In this document: positions 22,401 through 35,858 of the stretch, piece after piece | How positions within the stretch are numbered: position 1 is the first letter of the stretch | Layout: every line of letters starts with the position of its first letter | DNA from: Karalla daura | Taxonomy: Eukaryota > Chordata > Actinopteri > Chaetodontiformes > Leiognathidae | DNA: 64,000 bases | Assembly (NCBI GenBank): GCA_029224185.1 | Contig: CM055207.1 | Coordinates: 11,915,693-11,979,692, forward strand | Reading direction: 5' to 3' | Made by a program: the position numbers and the translations under genes | Notes under the pieces: generated by a model | The model's database searches: none | Told to the model about the DNA's origin: nothing | The model's input: only the letters and a program-made list of their open reading frames with translations

Positions 22401-25400
22401 TGATCTGGTGGCAAGAGGGAGCTGAAATGAACTTGAAATGAACATCATGCCTCAACTCATTGTGCGTATAATACTCTACTTAATCCCACATTTTTCTCTG
22501 CCATGGAATTCAATTGATCAATCATGTCTGTGTGATAGTACCATTTGGGAGGGTTATTGCCATTCTATTCTGCTGCTTGACCTTTTTTCACTGGCTGAGG
22601 CCAGAGGATGAACCCAGCTCTCCCATGAAGGAGCTATAAAACAGTGCGTGTGTGTGTGTGTGTGCGTGCGTGTGTGTGTGTGTGTGTGTGTGCGTGCGTG
22701 TGGAGTAATCTGAAATTGTGCTGCCAGCTGCAAAAATGTCCACCAATGAGGAAGTTATGAGTGTGCTAACAATGGCTTATTAACTGGTTATTCTGTTTTC
22801 TCCGCAGGACTTTCTCACAACACAATCCATGATAGGACGGAGGCTGATATGGGTTGATGATGTAATCGAACCATATTACATTTGCTATCAGTTTTTTTTG
22901 TCTCCGAGTGATTCCTGTCCATCACTATCATTCACACCTGAAACGATCTCTTATTATTTGTGTGTATGGATTTGTTTCGAACAAATTCTTCAAACAGTTG
23001 AAGAAAAAGTCCAGACTTTGTTCAACATGAATAAAAATGATGATATGATGGACATACTGTATATATGATGTAGCTTTCACAAGAAAGTAATGTCAATTAT
23101 GTTTTGGCCTTGGACAAATTAGACAAGAAAAAGTTTTGGTTTTGAACTATGTGTGACCACAGATCAGAGCTAAATTCAGAGCAACCTTTGTGCTAGGCTA
23201 AGCTAATGCAGCTGTGCATTAAACAAACGGGCCAAACTTTTCCTTTTCAAACACAGATACAACTCGTCTGAGATCTCTCCTTCTCCGGTGCGTTCAGGTG
23301 AGCGTTCAGCACGTTCTGCGCACAGCTTTCACCCGCCACGGCTGCCGCTTGTCACTTTATCAAACTCAATTGTTCTCTTTGCTACCAAAGCAAATAGAGT
23401 CATTAATTACTTTCCATCAGCAGGCCTGAGCCACAACACCTGATCAATACCCCCCCCCCCTCTGCTCCCCGACTACCACCACCAGCACCACCACATTTGT
23501 CATTCACCACAGTGGAATACACTTCCCACACACAAGACAAACCATCCTGGGTCAACCTACACACTCTTCCTCCCACTCAGAGTGAGGACAGACCCATCTG
23601 CCCTCCCAGCTACTGATCTCCCCTGCTGACAAATCAGCCACCGCTGAGCTCTGGTGATGAAGATGATTCTGGTGACATGGAGAATGATTATGTAGTGTGA
23701 AACTAGTTTTCCTCACTTTTATTTTGCTTCACTTTTTGACACAAAAATGTAGCAGTATTTGCTACATTACTCTGTGTTTCCTTAGATTTAATGAAGTCTC
23801 CTCATGATTGTGGTGTTATTATGGAGCTGGAAACTCATCCACATTACGGTTTTCCAAGTTGAGTAATAGCGATTAGATTTGTTGTTGAAGAAGTGAGCAA
23901 GTCTCTTGGATATGAGCTTGAAACTGCTTTAAACCAAGCCATTCTTATCGGTACGTCAAGAGTCAACATTTAACTTTAAATCAACTGACTGTATTAAGAA
24001 ATTATTTACTTGGTCATACTTGGGAGAAGAAGTTGACATTAATTTATCAATTCACCAATTTCTTAATCAACGTATTTTTTATATATATATTTAATCTAGT
24101 TTTTCACATTATGAAGTAAAAAAAATGCCATTTGGTAACGTGTTTCAGGTGCTGTTCAATGTGTCTGAGCACTGATCCTCACTGCAAAAAGTCAGATCCA
24201 TTATTTGGACATTTCCCAATCAGCCCATTATGTCGTGGCGATACTAATCTTTGACCACGGCTTTGTGGGTGCGTTACACGCTTGTCCCGCCCTGTGGTCG
24301 CTTATTGATCATCGGTGGAGTAGAGTGTATTCATCTTGACATCAGTCTGTATTAACACTCTGGTAACGAGGGAGCAGCCTCCATCAGATCAGATAACCAG
24401 CTCCATAAAGCAGGCTCCTCTCTGCGGGTCTGGCACCCCGGGGTCGTGACCCCCGGCAGGGAGCTTCAGCCGACGCAGCTCCGGGACTGGGAGCGAGTCT
24501 GAGTGACAGCGCGCCAAACAAAAACAGTTATCACCAATGAAGCGCAGACTGGGGATGAAGTATCTGGAATCTTGACTCAAACGGAGGAAAAACTTCAAAA
24601 TCAAAGTTTTGGCTTTACTAGGTAACAAAAATAAGTCCTTGTGAGAGGCACAAAGAGGTGAGCTGGCAACTGGAGTCCCCCTCAGAAGTCCGCCCCCCCA
24701 GTCTGCTCCCTGTTTAAATAACACATCAACGTACGCATGCTCTCATTCCCTTTACACGTACTTCACAATAACACACCTCTATGATTTCCCGCCTGATGCA
24801 ATTCTCTGTTAATAAAATCAAATTACAACAAATTGGATGAACTCAGATGCGTTTGGTTTTTCTAATTGAATGTTTTGATTATGTAAACATAAATGAAATC
24901 CCGCGTTTGGGATGCAATACGCGGGCTCTGTGTCGGCAGAGATCTGCAGTGAGCGCTGACAGGAAACGATTATATTAAAAATGAAGAAACTGAACATTAG
25001 AAATCAAATAATTCTGTATCATATGTTTTAGTTTGTATTTTGGGTGTTGAACAAACATAAAATCAAGATGTGACTTTAGAGAAATTGGGATATGGAATCC
25101 TATTTCAGATTGTTTTTATTTTCTATCAAACAATGAATTAACATTGTATGTCCAACCCTGTTGCAGCACTGTGGTATTGCTCGCTGGTGTCCATCAATTT
25201 GCTGTGACGTTTTCACAGCTTTTAAAGGCTTTATTAATCTAATTTGCAGGTTGCACTTAGGTGCTGACATTTCGCTGCGCTCTGAGTTCCTGCGCTGATT
25301 CCCTATCTCCAACCCCCCCTCCAAAAAAACAGATGCCAATACACAGAGCAGGGTGTGACGGCAGCCCGCTCCATCACTCATCTGCCGCCACACACATCGG

Positions 25401-28400
25401 TTCAGTCCTCATGACGCTCAGAGAGGAGAAATAATTAATTCAACAGCTACTGAAGCACAGAATCACATCCATTCTGACTGCCACTGGCTATTGTTGTTGG
25501 CTTTTGAAATTTATGATGATCATCCTATCATGAAATTTCTCTCTCGCCATTTCTCTCATAAATCACCAAAGAAAGCACCAACACAAAGCAAAGAAAGCGA
25601 TCAGAGCGGCTAAAATTAAGAATAATCTACAGGTCTGATTGTGCTGTTGCTGGGGAGTGGGGGGGGGCGCCCTGAAAGGAACCCCGCGTGAAAGACCGGA
25701 CACACTTCATGGACACTGCGTGTCCTCAACAGACCCAGACGCCCGCCGTCAGCTCTGGCCAATTCAGGCCCTCACTAATAACAAGGAGGTGAACAAAAAC
25801 ATCTACGAGAGCAGATTTGTACTTAAACATCTGATACTGTACGAGAGATCTGTATTTCAGGCCGAATGGAGCGGCTTCTCCTTTGTCTTTTCTGAAGGCC
25901 ACGCTGTCAGACGCAGTGAAGGGTGTGAATGTGCGTGTGTGAGAAGGAGTCGGGATGTGGTGTACTTGGATGTTAATCTGTGAGGTAATAGCTTTTTTTT
26001 TCTCTGCAGAATAGCAAATTCTAATATATGTCACTTTGTAAAACGGACAGCCGTGGACACCATCTCAAGAGGTCTCTCTCTCTCTCTGCCCCCCCCCCAC
26101 ACACACACAATTCAAACCGTCCCCAACAATGGCTGCCAAGTGTAACATGCTACTTTTAATTTGCAAAAACACGTGACAATAGCAGATTAATGGCTCTTAT
26201 GACACCTGTGTCCCTGAAGCTCCTCTTGCCGAGACCCAGTGTACATAACGCGTGTCACAGTACATTATCTCTACATCCCTCCTGTAATGTGGGGGTGTGG
26301 GGATGGGGAGGGGGTTAAAGGGGGGTGGGGTACTTTTTTAAGGGCACTGCTGACTTGGAAACTTAGGAGCTGTCTGCCTGCCTGGCACAGCGCCACAGAG
26401 ACTGCCTAAAACAAATACTCTGGGCTACGAGGCCAATCCATTTCGCCGGGGCTTGTGTTGCACACACTGCCTCCCCTCCCTAAACCCCCCCCCTCCTTCA
26501 AGACCACCTCCGCCACCACCCTCTCCGCTTTCCTTTGCTCATTTTTGTTCGTGTTTTTCAAACCCCTGATAATGACTGCTTCTGCCATAATCATCATGAG
26601 GCTTACCAAGTTAAATAGGGCTCAGGGCGAGCGACCGCGCTGCAAGGAAATTTAATCCAAGCATTAACCGGCTATAGACTACTGCCCTACTGAGGCAGGC
26701 AAAATATGTCGCAATAGCAAGCAAGCGCAACAGTGAAACCTCAGATAAAACAGAAAAAAATAAAAATAAATAACTCTGCTTTAACCCCCCCCCCCAAAAT
26801 TACCCTGAAACACAGCGATAGCAGTGCAAACGTGCGTGATATTCCAGTTGAGAGAAACCAGTAGACGTGCAGTTATGGCACTGGATCGTCTCCAGACTCA
26901 ATTATTATTAAAAAAAATTACTGAATGGATGCAATGGAAAGAGGCCTTATTGATCATTTGAAGGCAAATGTGGCAAAATATGACATCTGTGATGATTTGC
27001 TCTCAACATCTCAGCACCCTGATAATAACAATATATGGTCATACAGGGACACAGGCCCAGGCAGATTGTGCCCTGAATCACCTAAAATGTATCCAAAATG
27101 TTGCCACCATCGTCTAGGTATCTCTATTTCAGCTGCAAAATCTCAAAATTTGTCTGTTTCTGTTTTTTTGGGAGAGGGAACGAGGTGCGCTTTAAGGGAA
27201 GACAGTAGCAGGACAATAGTGTCTACAGGGTACCATCGTACGTAATATACTATTCTTACAAACTGTGGCCTCAGGCGAGACATTGCTTTTGCAGGCGTGC
27301 GTGTGCGTGTGGCCGAGGCCTGGGGTTTATGTTTTGGAAAGATAAAGTGTCCCTGACCCCGTGGTTCCAGGTAGGCACCAGCTGGCCTCTGAGAGAGTAT
27401 ATAAGAACCAGAACTCCCTCTGTCAACCCTCAGTGCAGGTCCTACCCTCACACACATGAACGCACACACACATTCACACACACACACACACAAACGCGTG
27501 CACACCTTTCTTCTCTTTCATCGTAATGCTGGCCGAGCACCTAAATCACAGAAATGGCAGCACATCAGGGGAATCATTTGAGACTGAATAGCCATAGAAA
27601 CATGGCGCTGTCACCTGGAGGACCTCCGCAAAACAGGGCAGCTCTGCCCCCCCCCCAACCCTCCCACCCCGCTGCCCCCCCTTCCACCCCCTCTGCCTGA
27701 CACACACACACACACTCACACACATATACCTTATTCCTCTCCATGCCCTTTAATACCTCTTTGCCCTTCAGTGGCAATCTGCATAGAAATGTGTGCATTC
27801 TATCATCAGTGACTAGACATTACACCCTGGCTAATATGAGAGGTCCTCGGAACGAGCGAAAATGAACCCTCGAAAATACCAGACGTTTGCATTATGCTGC
27901 CGCGATTGCATCTCTTACCGGGAAAGGCTTGATTATGTCATTTGCCATGTCCACGTCATGCTGGTTTTTATATCTTTGCCAGGAAATCTACCTCTGACAG
28001 GTCATTAGTCATCCCTCCCGCCCTGCGCGCGCATAAAACATCAATTCCACTCAATATCCCGCAAACCCCCGCGCTTCTCTACAAACGCCAAGAACAAAGA
28101 AGACGCTATGTAAACTACTGCCGCGCTCTGATTAGCTCTCATTCCGGAGCACGGCGGAAATAAGGCACTCATTCCCCACCCTGTTTGAGATAACTGCCCC
28201 TTTTCAGCAGCCACATCATCCCTCCGTACCCCGTACATGCTCTGCAACGCGGAGTGCATCTGTTTAGCTATTCTCATCAGCTGCTTATGTAGTGACATTA
28301 AGGAAGCCTATTGCTTACAGAACCAATAATCTATATCGCCTCAGGCTCCTTTTATATCCACTAACCTACTACTTCGGCAGCACGAGTGGAGCCACTTTTG

Positions 28401-31092
28401 TGGAAGAAAGGGAAAAAAAAAGAAGAAGCCCTCCACAGAGCTATAGCGGCTTTTCTTGACTGACCCGGGTGGTTGGCTACATCATCTTGACATGTAATTA
28501 TCTAAAGCCCTTTAATCACTTCCATAAAGATTAATTGCAGGAGACAACAGCGGAGGTCGTGTCTTCAAATCAAAAGACTCCTTGGCAGATTGACACAGCG
28601 GTCTAGCAGAGTTCACACTTAGGTGTTTTATAAGGGTCATCTACTGGAACTGAAGCTGCCTTTAATGCCGTAAATGCAAGTTCAGCAAAGTGGGTTTTAT
28701 AGCATAAAGCTCCAAAGGATTTCATTCTCTTTTTTTCAGCTTTTACTTTTAAGGATTTTAGATATTTTTCTGCATGCTAATCCTGAGCTGAGACCCCCCC
28801 CCCCTTTTCCACTCCAAACTCCCCTTCACAAGTCAAGACAGAAAAGTTTCCTTACCTTCTTCTCTTTTCCTCTTTTCTCCATTGGAGCGTGGGATACCCA
28901 GGATGCCGTTGATGGAGTAGGATCCTGCGGGGTCATTGGAGGCGCTGGTTACAGGCGGAGAGGCTGTGCTTGGTACTGGGATGAAGACAAGCGTACAGTA
29001 CAGTGAGCGCACATGCAGTGTGTGGAGTGTGTGCTTGTGTTTTCCGTGCCACACACACTCCTGCTGTGTGTTACCTATGGTGTGGCCCGGCGTGGACAGG
29101 GACGTCCCGTCAGGAGACGGATGGAAAGGCTGCTGGACTTTCGTTCGGATGATCCTGTGGAAGGACAAAAAAAAAAAGAAAAGCGGGTGTAAACTACGGC
29201 AACATGATGGGAAATGCCCATCTCGGACAAAAAGGGTTTCTGTTGAGTTGAGTGAGATAGTATACATGTTAAGGCCAGTTGTAAACTCAAAATGTGTATG
29301 TGTCCTGTGGTTAGGGTGTATTCTGGTAGCTTGACCCTGTGAGGCCTGGAGAGAGCGATTGATGGATGGATGGATGGATGGATGGATGGATGGATGGATG
29401 GATGGATGGATGGATGGATGGATGGATGGATGGATGGATGGATGGATGGATGGATGGATGTCAGATGCTGCTCCTCTCTGCCTGGCTTCCTGTCCTGGGA
29501 GCTGCTGGGGAGGTTGCGATTAGGATATCAAACACAACTCATACGCGAGAGCCGGACCTGGTCTCCCTTAGAGGTGAGGTCTGGAGAAAAGTCTTCATTG
29601 CACTTTTGGTCTGAGTGATCTTGCAAACAAAGCATGAAATCACATCAATTCACCTCAATGATCAGCTTCACTGACTCTACCTGGCCCACACTAATCAGCT
29701 CTCCCCCTCTCTCCCTCCCTCTCTCCCCCACTGTGGAGGGGGTTTCTCTGGCGGCCCTATAGTGGCCCTTTGCCTCCCGGATCAAACACCTCTGTAGAGC
29801 CAGCGGCCCCCGCGTGCCAATTCGGATGAGTTTGTATTGATCGGGGCTTGGGGAGAAAAAGTTGGGGATTAGTCACACGGGCAAACAGATGCAAATAGAA
29901 AGCTATAAATTATATGTGACAGGAAAGCAATAGTTCCTTATTGCCTTGCACAAGCTTACGCCAGCATTAGATTCCTTTAATCTGAATGGCACTTGGGGAG
30001 AAAGGGAGCTGTCACAATAATTTGTAAACTTTAAAACTATTCATCATGTATGCCACTGGAACCATTTTAGGTCCTATTGGACTATGGATCCTTTTCTCTT
30101 TGCCCAATTCAGATGTTGCCAGTTTTGACTAGGATGAAAATGTTTATCGCTTAAACAAACCCAGGATGCAATTTTTGAAAATGCGGCTCTAATTTTTTTG
30201 TCCTCTACATTATTCAGAAATGATGATTTGGATATTGATGTTACTGTAAGCGCCAGGAGGCGTCGGAGGAACAAATCCAACACTGTCACAATAAAAAAAA
30301 AGAAAAAAAGAAACAAGAAACATGAAAACTCCCCTCGGAGGCAAAGCTACCTCACAACAAGCCTTTCCACGGAGCTCATATTGATGTTTTTATTTTTCCC
30401 CCCCTTCTCCCCCATAACAGTTATTCGACCCCTTGACTTGCGCGTGCTACATAAATCCAAAGACTTTATTTGGTATCCATGTTCTTGATATTGAATAAGC
30501 AATTTGGGAGAATGAATTAATGACCTGGCTGTTGCTGAAAATCCCCTGAAGAAATATTAAAATTGCTTTCCTTCGGAATCAATAATGTCTAGTGCCGTTG
30601 AGGAGCTTCTGTAGCTGTTGTTGTTGTTGTTGTTTTTCTGCTCGTGGTGGCCCTGACTGGCAGTACAACACTATCTCTGTAGCATTTAATAATGCATGCA
30701 GGCAGGGGGAAAGGTGTTTAAATAGAGCATCCTCTTTTGTCAACAGTCCTGAGGTCAGACTGTCTGCCACAGAAAGCCACCACTGGCCCCAGTCAGAGTC
30801 ACCCAACTGGAAAAGACTTTGGCTCCACGCTTCTTTTTTTTTTTTTGTCTTAAGCGGGAAAAGCCCAGTTTTGACTTCTATTGTTGCTCATTCTGACACA
30901 AACTCTTATTTTCTTCAGCCTGAAGCAGACGCAAATGATCCGGGGGCGAGGGGGGGGCACGTCTGCTACTGCGCTCAGGAAGCTTTCATTGATTTTTAAC
31001 GGATTGCTCCTTTAGAAGCTCCTATTGAAATATTAACCTCCAGCTAAATCAAAACAAATGTGTGCGTCCTCTCATTTGTGTGTCAATTGTAT

Positions 31093-31135
<43 letters not shown>

Positions 31136-34100
31136 GCTGGGGAATAAAGCAACACATTGTAATCTCATATTTCTCCTGCTTAAGAAAAAGAGAGAATCTT
31201 CAGTATTTAGCCATAATAGAAATGCAAAGTAGCTCTCATACTGTATTTGGCTGATAGAATTACAGTTCTTTTCTATTCACAATTTAATTTCCCCACATAA
31301 ACAAAGACACGTAAGCCTCCACCGCCCCACCCCACGGCCAAAATAGAAATGCTTTAATTAGAATTGAAAAAAAAACTTTATAGGGACCCCCTTTAATGAT
31401 ATTAATGTACGTTTTGAATTTATCACATACATGTGTCTGAGCCTCCTTAAATGGGGCTTTTTAAGCAGCCACGAAGCATGAAATGAATTTTCTTCAGCCT
31501 TTTTTTCTCTATTTAAAAGATGTCTTGTGTGGAGCTGTCCACGCTCTCCCCATCAGCTCATTAAAATGTAATGCTGATGCTGGCTCTATGGAACAGTGCC
31601 TCTTAACCAAAGTTCATCACCAGGGATCTCTGGTGGTGGTGGGGGGGTGAAGAGTGGGGTTGTGGAGGGGAGGGGGGTGTCCTGGGTCCTCCTGTTATAG
31701 CTGCCTTTTTCTAACTATAGAGCTGTTTATGAATTTCTTTTACAGGAGGTTAGGTCGACATTAATGTTGCATTTACATGATGTAATGTATCAATGGCTCA
31801 GTCCAGACAAATAAAAAGGTGGCTATTTTGCTGTTTCTTACAGAGAATTGTAGATTTGGCGTAAATGTTGCAATTTACAGGATGATTTGACCTCAAAATG
31901 TTACAGTATCACAACCCAGGCACAAGAAAAAAAATATGCCTTCTGCACTTTTACACCTTACTTGTTTGTGAATTTCTCTGGAAGAACGGAGGTTTGGTAG
32001 TACAAATAATAATATGCCGTCTTAACGTTCTAGCATGACGATACAGGCAGAAAAAATAAGAATACTGTGTATTTGAGACAACTGGCATAACAACGCACTT
32101 TACATGATATCTGGCCTTGTGTTCATAAATGTGGCTTTTACACAATGATATGGCCTTGAACCATCACAATGCCATGATATTTGCAAGAAAAAAATGATTA
32201 TACACCCAAGGGAGCTGGTGTAAATACTGCATTTCAAAGAATGATTCAGCTCAAAAAACTTCAGGATGCTACGATCCAGGCAGGTGACAAAAAAAGAAAG
32301 AAATAGTATGCCTTAACACAACTATGATGCTGGCATAAATGTGGCATTTTGAACAATATCTGGCCCAATCCAGGCATTTAAGCCTCAACACAAATACAGC
32401 AGTTAATTAAATGTTCATGAATATAGAGGCATTGCATTTTACATTTCACACCATGATCAGGCCTCTAAACTTTGCAATGCAGACGAACAGAATGGATTCT
32501 GCACTTTTATGCCTGTAACACAATTTTGCATCACTGTGAATCACAGCAAAACGTTGTGCAACCATTACTCTCATTTCTTATTTAATTCTATTTTTTTTTT
32601 AATCCATCCATCCATCGTGTTGACGTGCTGCATCATTTCCAATGCACTCATGCATTTTCCACTAATGTTGCAGAGCAGCAGTGTGGCTCCAGCAGCAGCA
32701 CCACTACCACCACCTCTTCCAGCTGCAGCAGCAGCAGCTACATTAGATGTGCTAAAGAAAATTGGCCTGCTTTATAGCACCACGGGATCTGGTCACCGAA
32801 TATTGATCGGTTTTCATCTCGACAGATTCACTCAGTCCTGGATGTACTGCTGATTGTTGAGGGAGTTTGCTCTGAAAGATTGAATTGCACCTCAGAGACC
32901 TGCGGGGCTGCAGGCGGCCGCGCACAAAGTTGCCCCAGCAGCACGCAGCTGCAGCTCTGATTCCTCTCACCTCGCACAAAATGAATGTGAGACATCCCCA
33001 CCACGTCCTCCGTACCTGTTAATTGAGGACACGCTGGGCACCGTGTCGTTGTCGCAGATGCCCTCAGCCAGCAGCCTGTCCCGGATCTCCCACGCAAACA
33101 TGGTCGGGTTTTGCCTCTTGTAGTCCGCGATCTTCTCCACCACCTTCGGCGTGGCCACTTTGGGCTTAGACCCGCCGATCACGCCTGGTTTGATGCTGCC
33201 CGTCTCGTAGTATCTGCAAAGAAACAATCTGCAATGAGACAACAGCCTGCGATATTTAAGGCCATAGGAAAAGTCATTTAACATGCAATTACACAGACAA
33301 AGGTGGCAATCACAACAATAAACAGTGTGTCTATACACTGTGAAACGTGCTGTATGAGTGTCAAAACGCGAAACTTCTCCTGCAGCAAAATTAGTTTTAG
33401 GGAGTAGGGCGTGCCTTTCAAAATAAGAGCAAGTTTTCCTTACAAAAATAAAATATTAAAAAATAAGAAAATAAAAGTAAATAAAAGTCCCTGTGTGACA
33501 TTAGTGCACGTGTTCAAAGACTAGTTAAAAGGGTAGTGAGGTCCACATTGTTAGTGGCTTTTGTTGTATTTTAGGCATTTTATGGCATGTGAAATCGATG
33601 CATGTACAAAAAAGCAAGCAAGCTATCTATCGTTACAAACAAGTTTTTTTTATTAAGATTAAAAAAAAGAAAATTAAAGATATGCTTATATACATCTAAA
33701 ACTCGTATCCGTTTCACTGTCTTATTTTGGAAGGGATATAAGCGAGGTCCAGACCTCATTGACCTCATAGGAGTGAACATGGTCTCAATAATTAATACAT
33801 TATTACATTAAACGCCAGTTTCTACCTGTGAAAATGCACAAAATGCCGCAAATGTCACTTTTGGACGATTCAAATGCAGCCATAAATTCAAGACCGAGCA
33901 CAGACCCAATGCTTTGTGAGAAAAAAAGTGACGAAACGTTAAACTTTCTAGCAGGAACTGAGACGTTTTAACCATGTGTGTTCCAAAATAAAATCAAAAT
34001 ATATTTAAAATGTAAGAGTACGTAAATTTATGAGACATAAGAGATGAAAAATCAAGATGCATCATATAAGAGACGATAGAGTAAAATTAAATACGGATCT

Positions 34101-35808
34101 GGAGTGTCCAGAGAGTGTAGTAGTGCAAATGCTAGTGCAAGTGCTGTTTCAAGCTCTAGTTATTAGCAGAAGATGGAGGAATAAGTGTATTATAAAAAAA
34201 TGACAATTTCCGCATAGAAGTGTGCAAAGGACATTGTGCAAAATTGTGCAAATCTTTAATTGCGAGTTTTTGGTTACAAAGTGTCAAAACATGAAACTTC
34301 CCTGAAGGAACTGAATATTTTATGAGTAGAACTGAGGCTCTTAAACGCGTGTTTCAAAATAAAAGCACATTTTCTTAAACAACAGAAAAAAATATATCTA
34401 CTTTTTCGAGTAGTAAATTGCCCAAAATGATGCAATTTGGTTGCATTTTAGATGCTTTTCCATTAACCGTCAATTTTTACACGCACCTGACCTTTGGTGC
34501 TAATTTTGCACTAAACGGTGTAAATGCATGATCAGTGGCTGAGGCTAGGAATCGAGGTGCATTCACCTGCCCAGGATCTTGCTGACGCAGCCGTGGCTGA
34601 CCCGCAGCTGTCTGGAGATGTCGCAGGGCCGGACCCCTTGATGGGCCAGCTCCACGATGCGCTGCCGAACCACGTCCGGGAGGGGTCTGCCGTTCACAAA
34701 CACCCCGCCGAGCTGGTTCACCCCACCGTGCCCTACGTGGGAGACAACAGCAGCACACACACCAGCCTAACATTATGTAAAGTCGTGAGGAAGAGGAGGA
34801 AGAGGACGAGGATTCAGGTCAGTGTTTTCCTTTCCTTTCCTTTTCTTTTCTTTTCTTTTTTTAGATCTCTGTTCATATCTAATAACGAGTTTTGAGCAGA
34901 CCTGCTCTCATGTAAAGATAACGTTGTTGTGAATATTGAATTATGTCAGGAATCAGCCTGTAACTTTGTTCTGTGTTGCCACGCATTCATTATATTATGA
35001 GGAAGCCTTTTAAGAAGCTTTATAAATATGCATTATTCAGAAAGAGTATTTAGACATAATTTATTTGATTTTATTTTGGAATGTAATCTCAGCCAGACAT
35101 AACATTTATCTTAAGGTAATTTATTAAATTTAATTACATAAAATTAAAAGGGAATTTGGAGGGTTTGGTGATTTTTTTTATTTTAATTTTAGACATAAAG
35201 GATACAAACTTATAAATACAAACTAACTAGGTTACTGTGATAAATGTACATATCTTTAGATTAATTTTTTTTCCTGATTTCGTTTTAATTCTAATGTATC
35301 AAAGGTAAAGCAAACAAATTTGTTTGTATGGTTTTGCAAACTCAAATATCGTATTTTTCACCTTTATGATGTTTCCAAAATACAACGTACATCACCCAAC
35401 TCAGCAGCATATGTTTTTTTATTTAATCTGCACTATTGTCCTCATAATCTCTGTACATTAAATCCAAACCACTAGTACTGTTTAAAATAATCACAAATAT
35501 TAATTGATATCATCCCCAGCTTCGTCTCTTTTTATCCCACCTCACAACCACACACACACAGCTTTCCCAGTGTTCCCAGCATGTCCCTGCAGCTCTGCCC
35601 CTTTGCACGCTGATTTTAAATAATTGAACAAGCATTGATCACTCATATTACATATTATTTACTAAACGAAGGGCTCATCAATTATTCACACACATTCTCC
35701 AAATTGCAGCGTGTGTGGACTGAACTTGGATCTCTCTGCTGCTAACATTGGAATAATCTGAATAACACATGTGTAACTAATGTGTCCTGACTTATTAGGC
35801 CTGGACAC

Positions 35809-35858
<50 letters not shown>

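Larger units (their letters stand above)
21466..28855 (-). other. pax2 intron 5
   Basis: 7390 bp. It contains a GT array at 22644-22702, C- and G-rich runs (22170-22190, 23449-23461, 26283-26332, 27645-27690), CA arrays 27450-27492 and 27700-27722, and repeat-free candidate regulatory blocks at 22300-22560 and 27840-28560. The mammalian alternative exon coding VEVYTDPAHIR, expected in this intron, was looked for and not recognised. Confidence 0.88.
29155..33015 (-). other. pax2 intron 3
   Basis: 3861 bp. Contents: the degenerate tandem region 31750-32530, a CAG/CAC-rich patch 32680-32740, a GT array at 31095-31133, a G-rich block 31629-31678, and a SINE tail with the GATG array 29275-29460 near the exon 4 acceptor. 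About 30500-31060 and 31370-31610 are repeat-poor and unassigned. Confidence 0.9.

Noticed and set aside
21466..28855. Mammalian alternative PAX2 exon coding VEVYTDPAHIR in intron 5
   Set aside because: I looked on the gene strand for codons of this peptide with phase-1 splice sites and found none. Absence is not proven by eye.
29361..29460. CRISPR-like or protein-coding (MDGW)n repeat
   Set aside because: It is a perfect 4-bp microsatellite without spacers, and the repeated peptide is just its translation.
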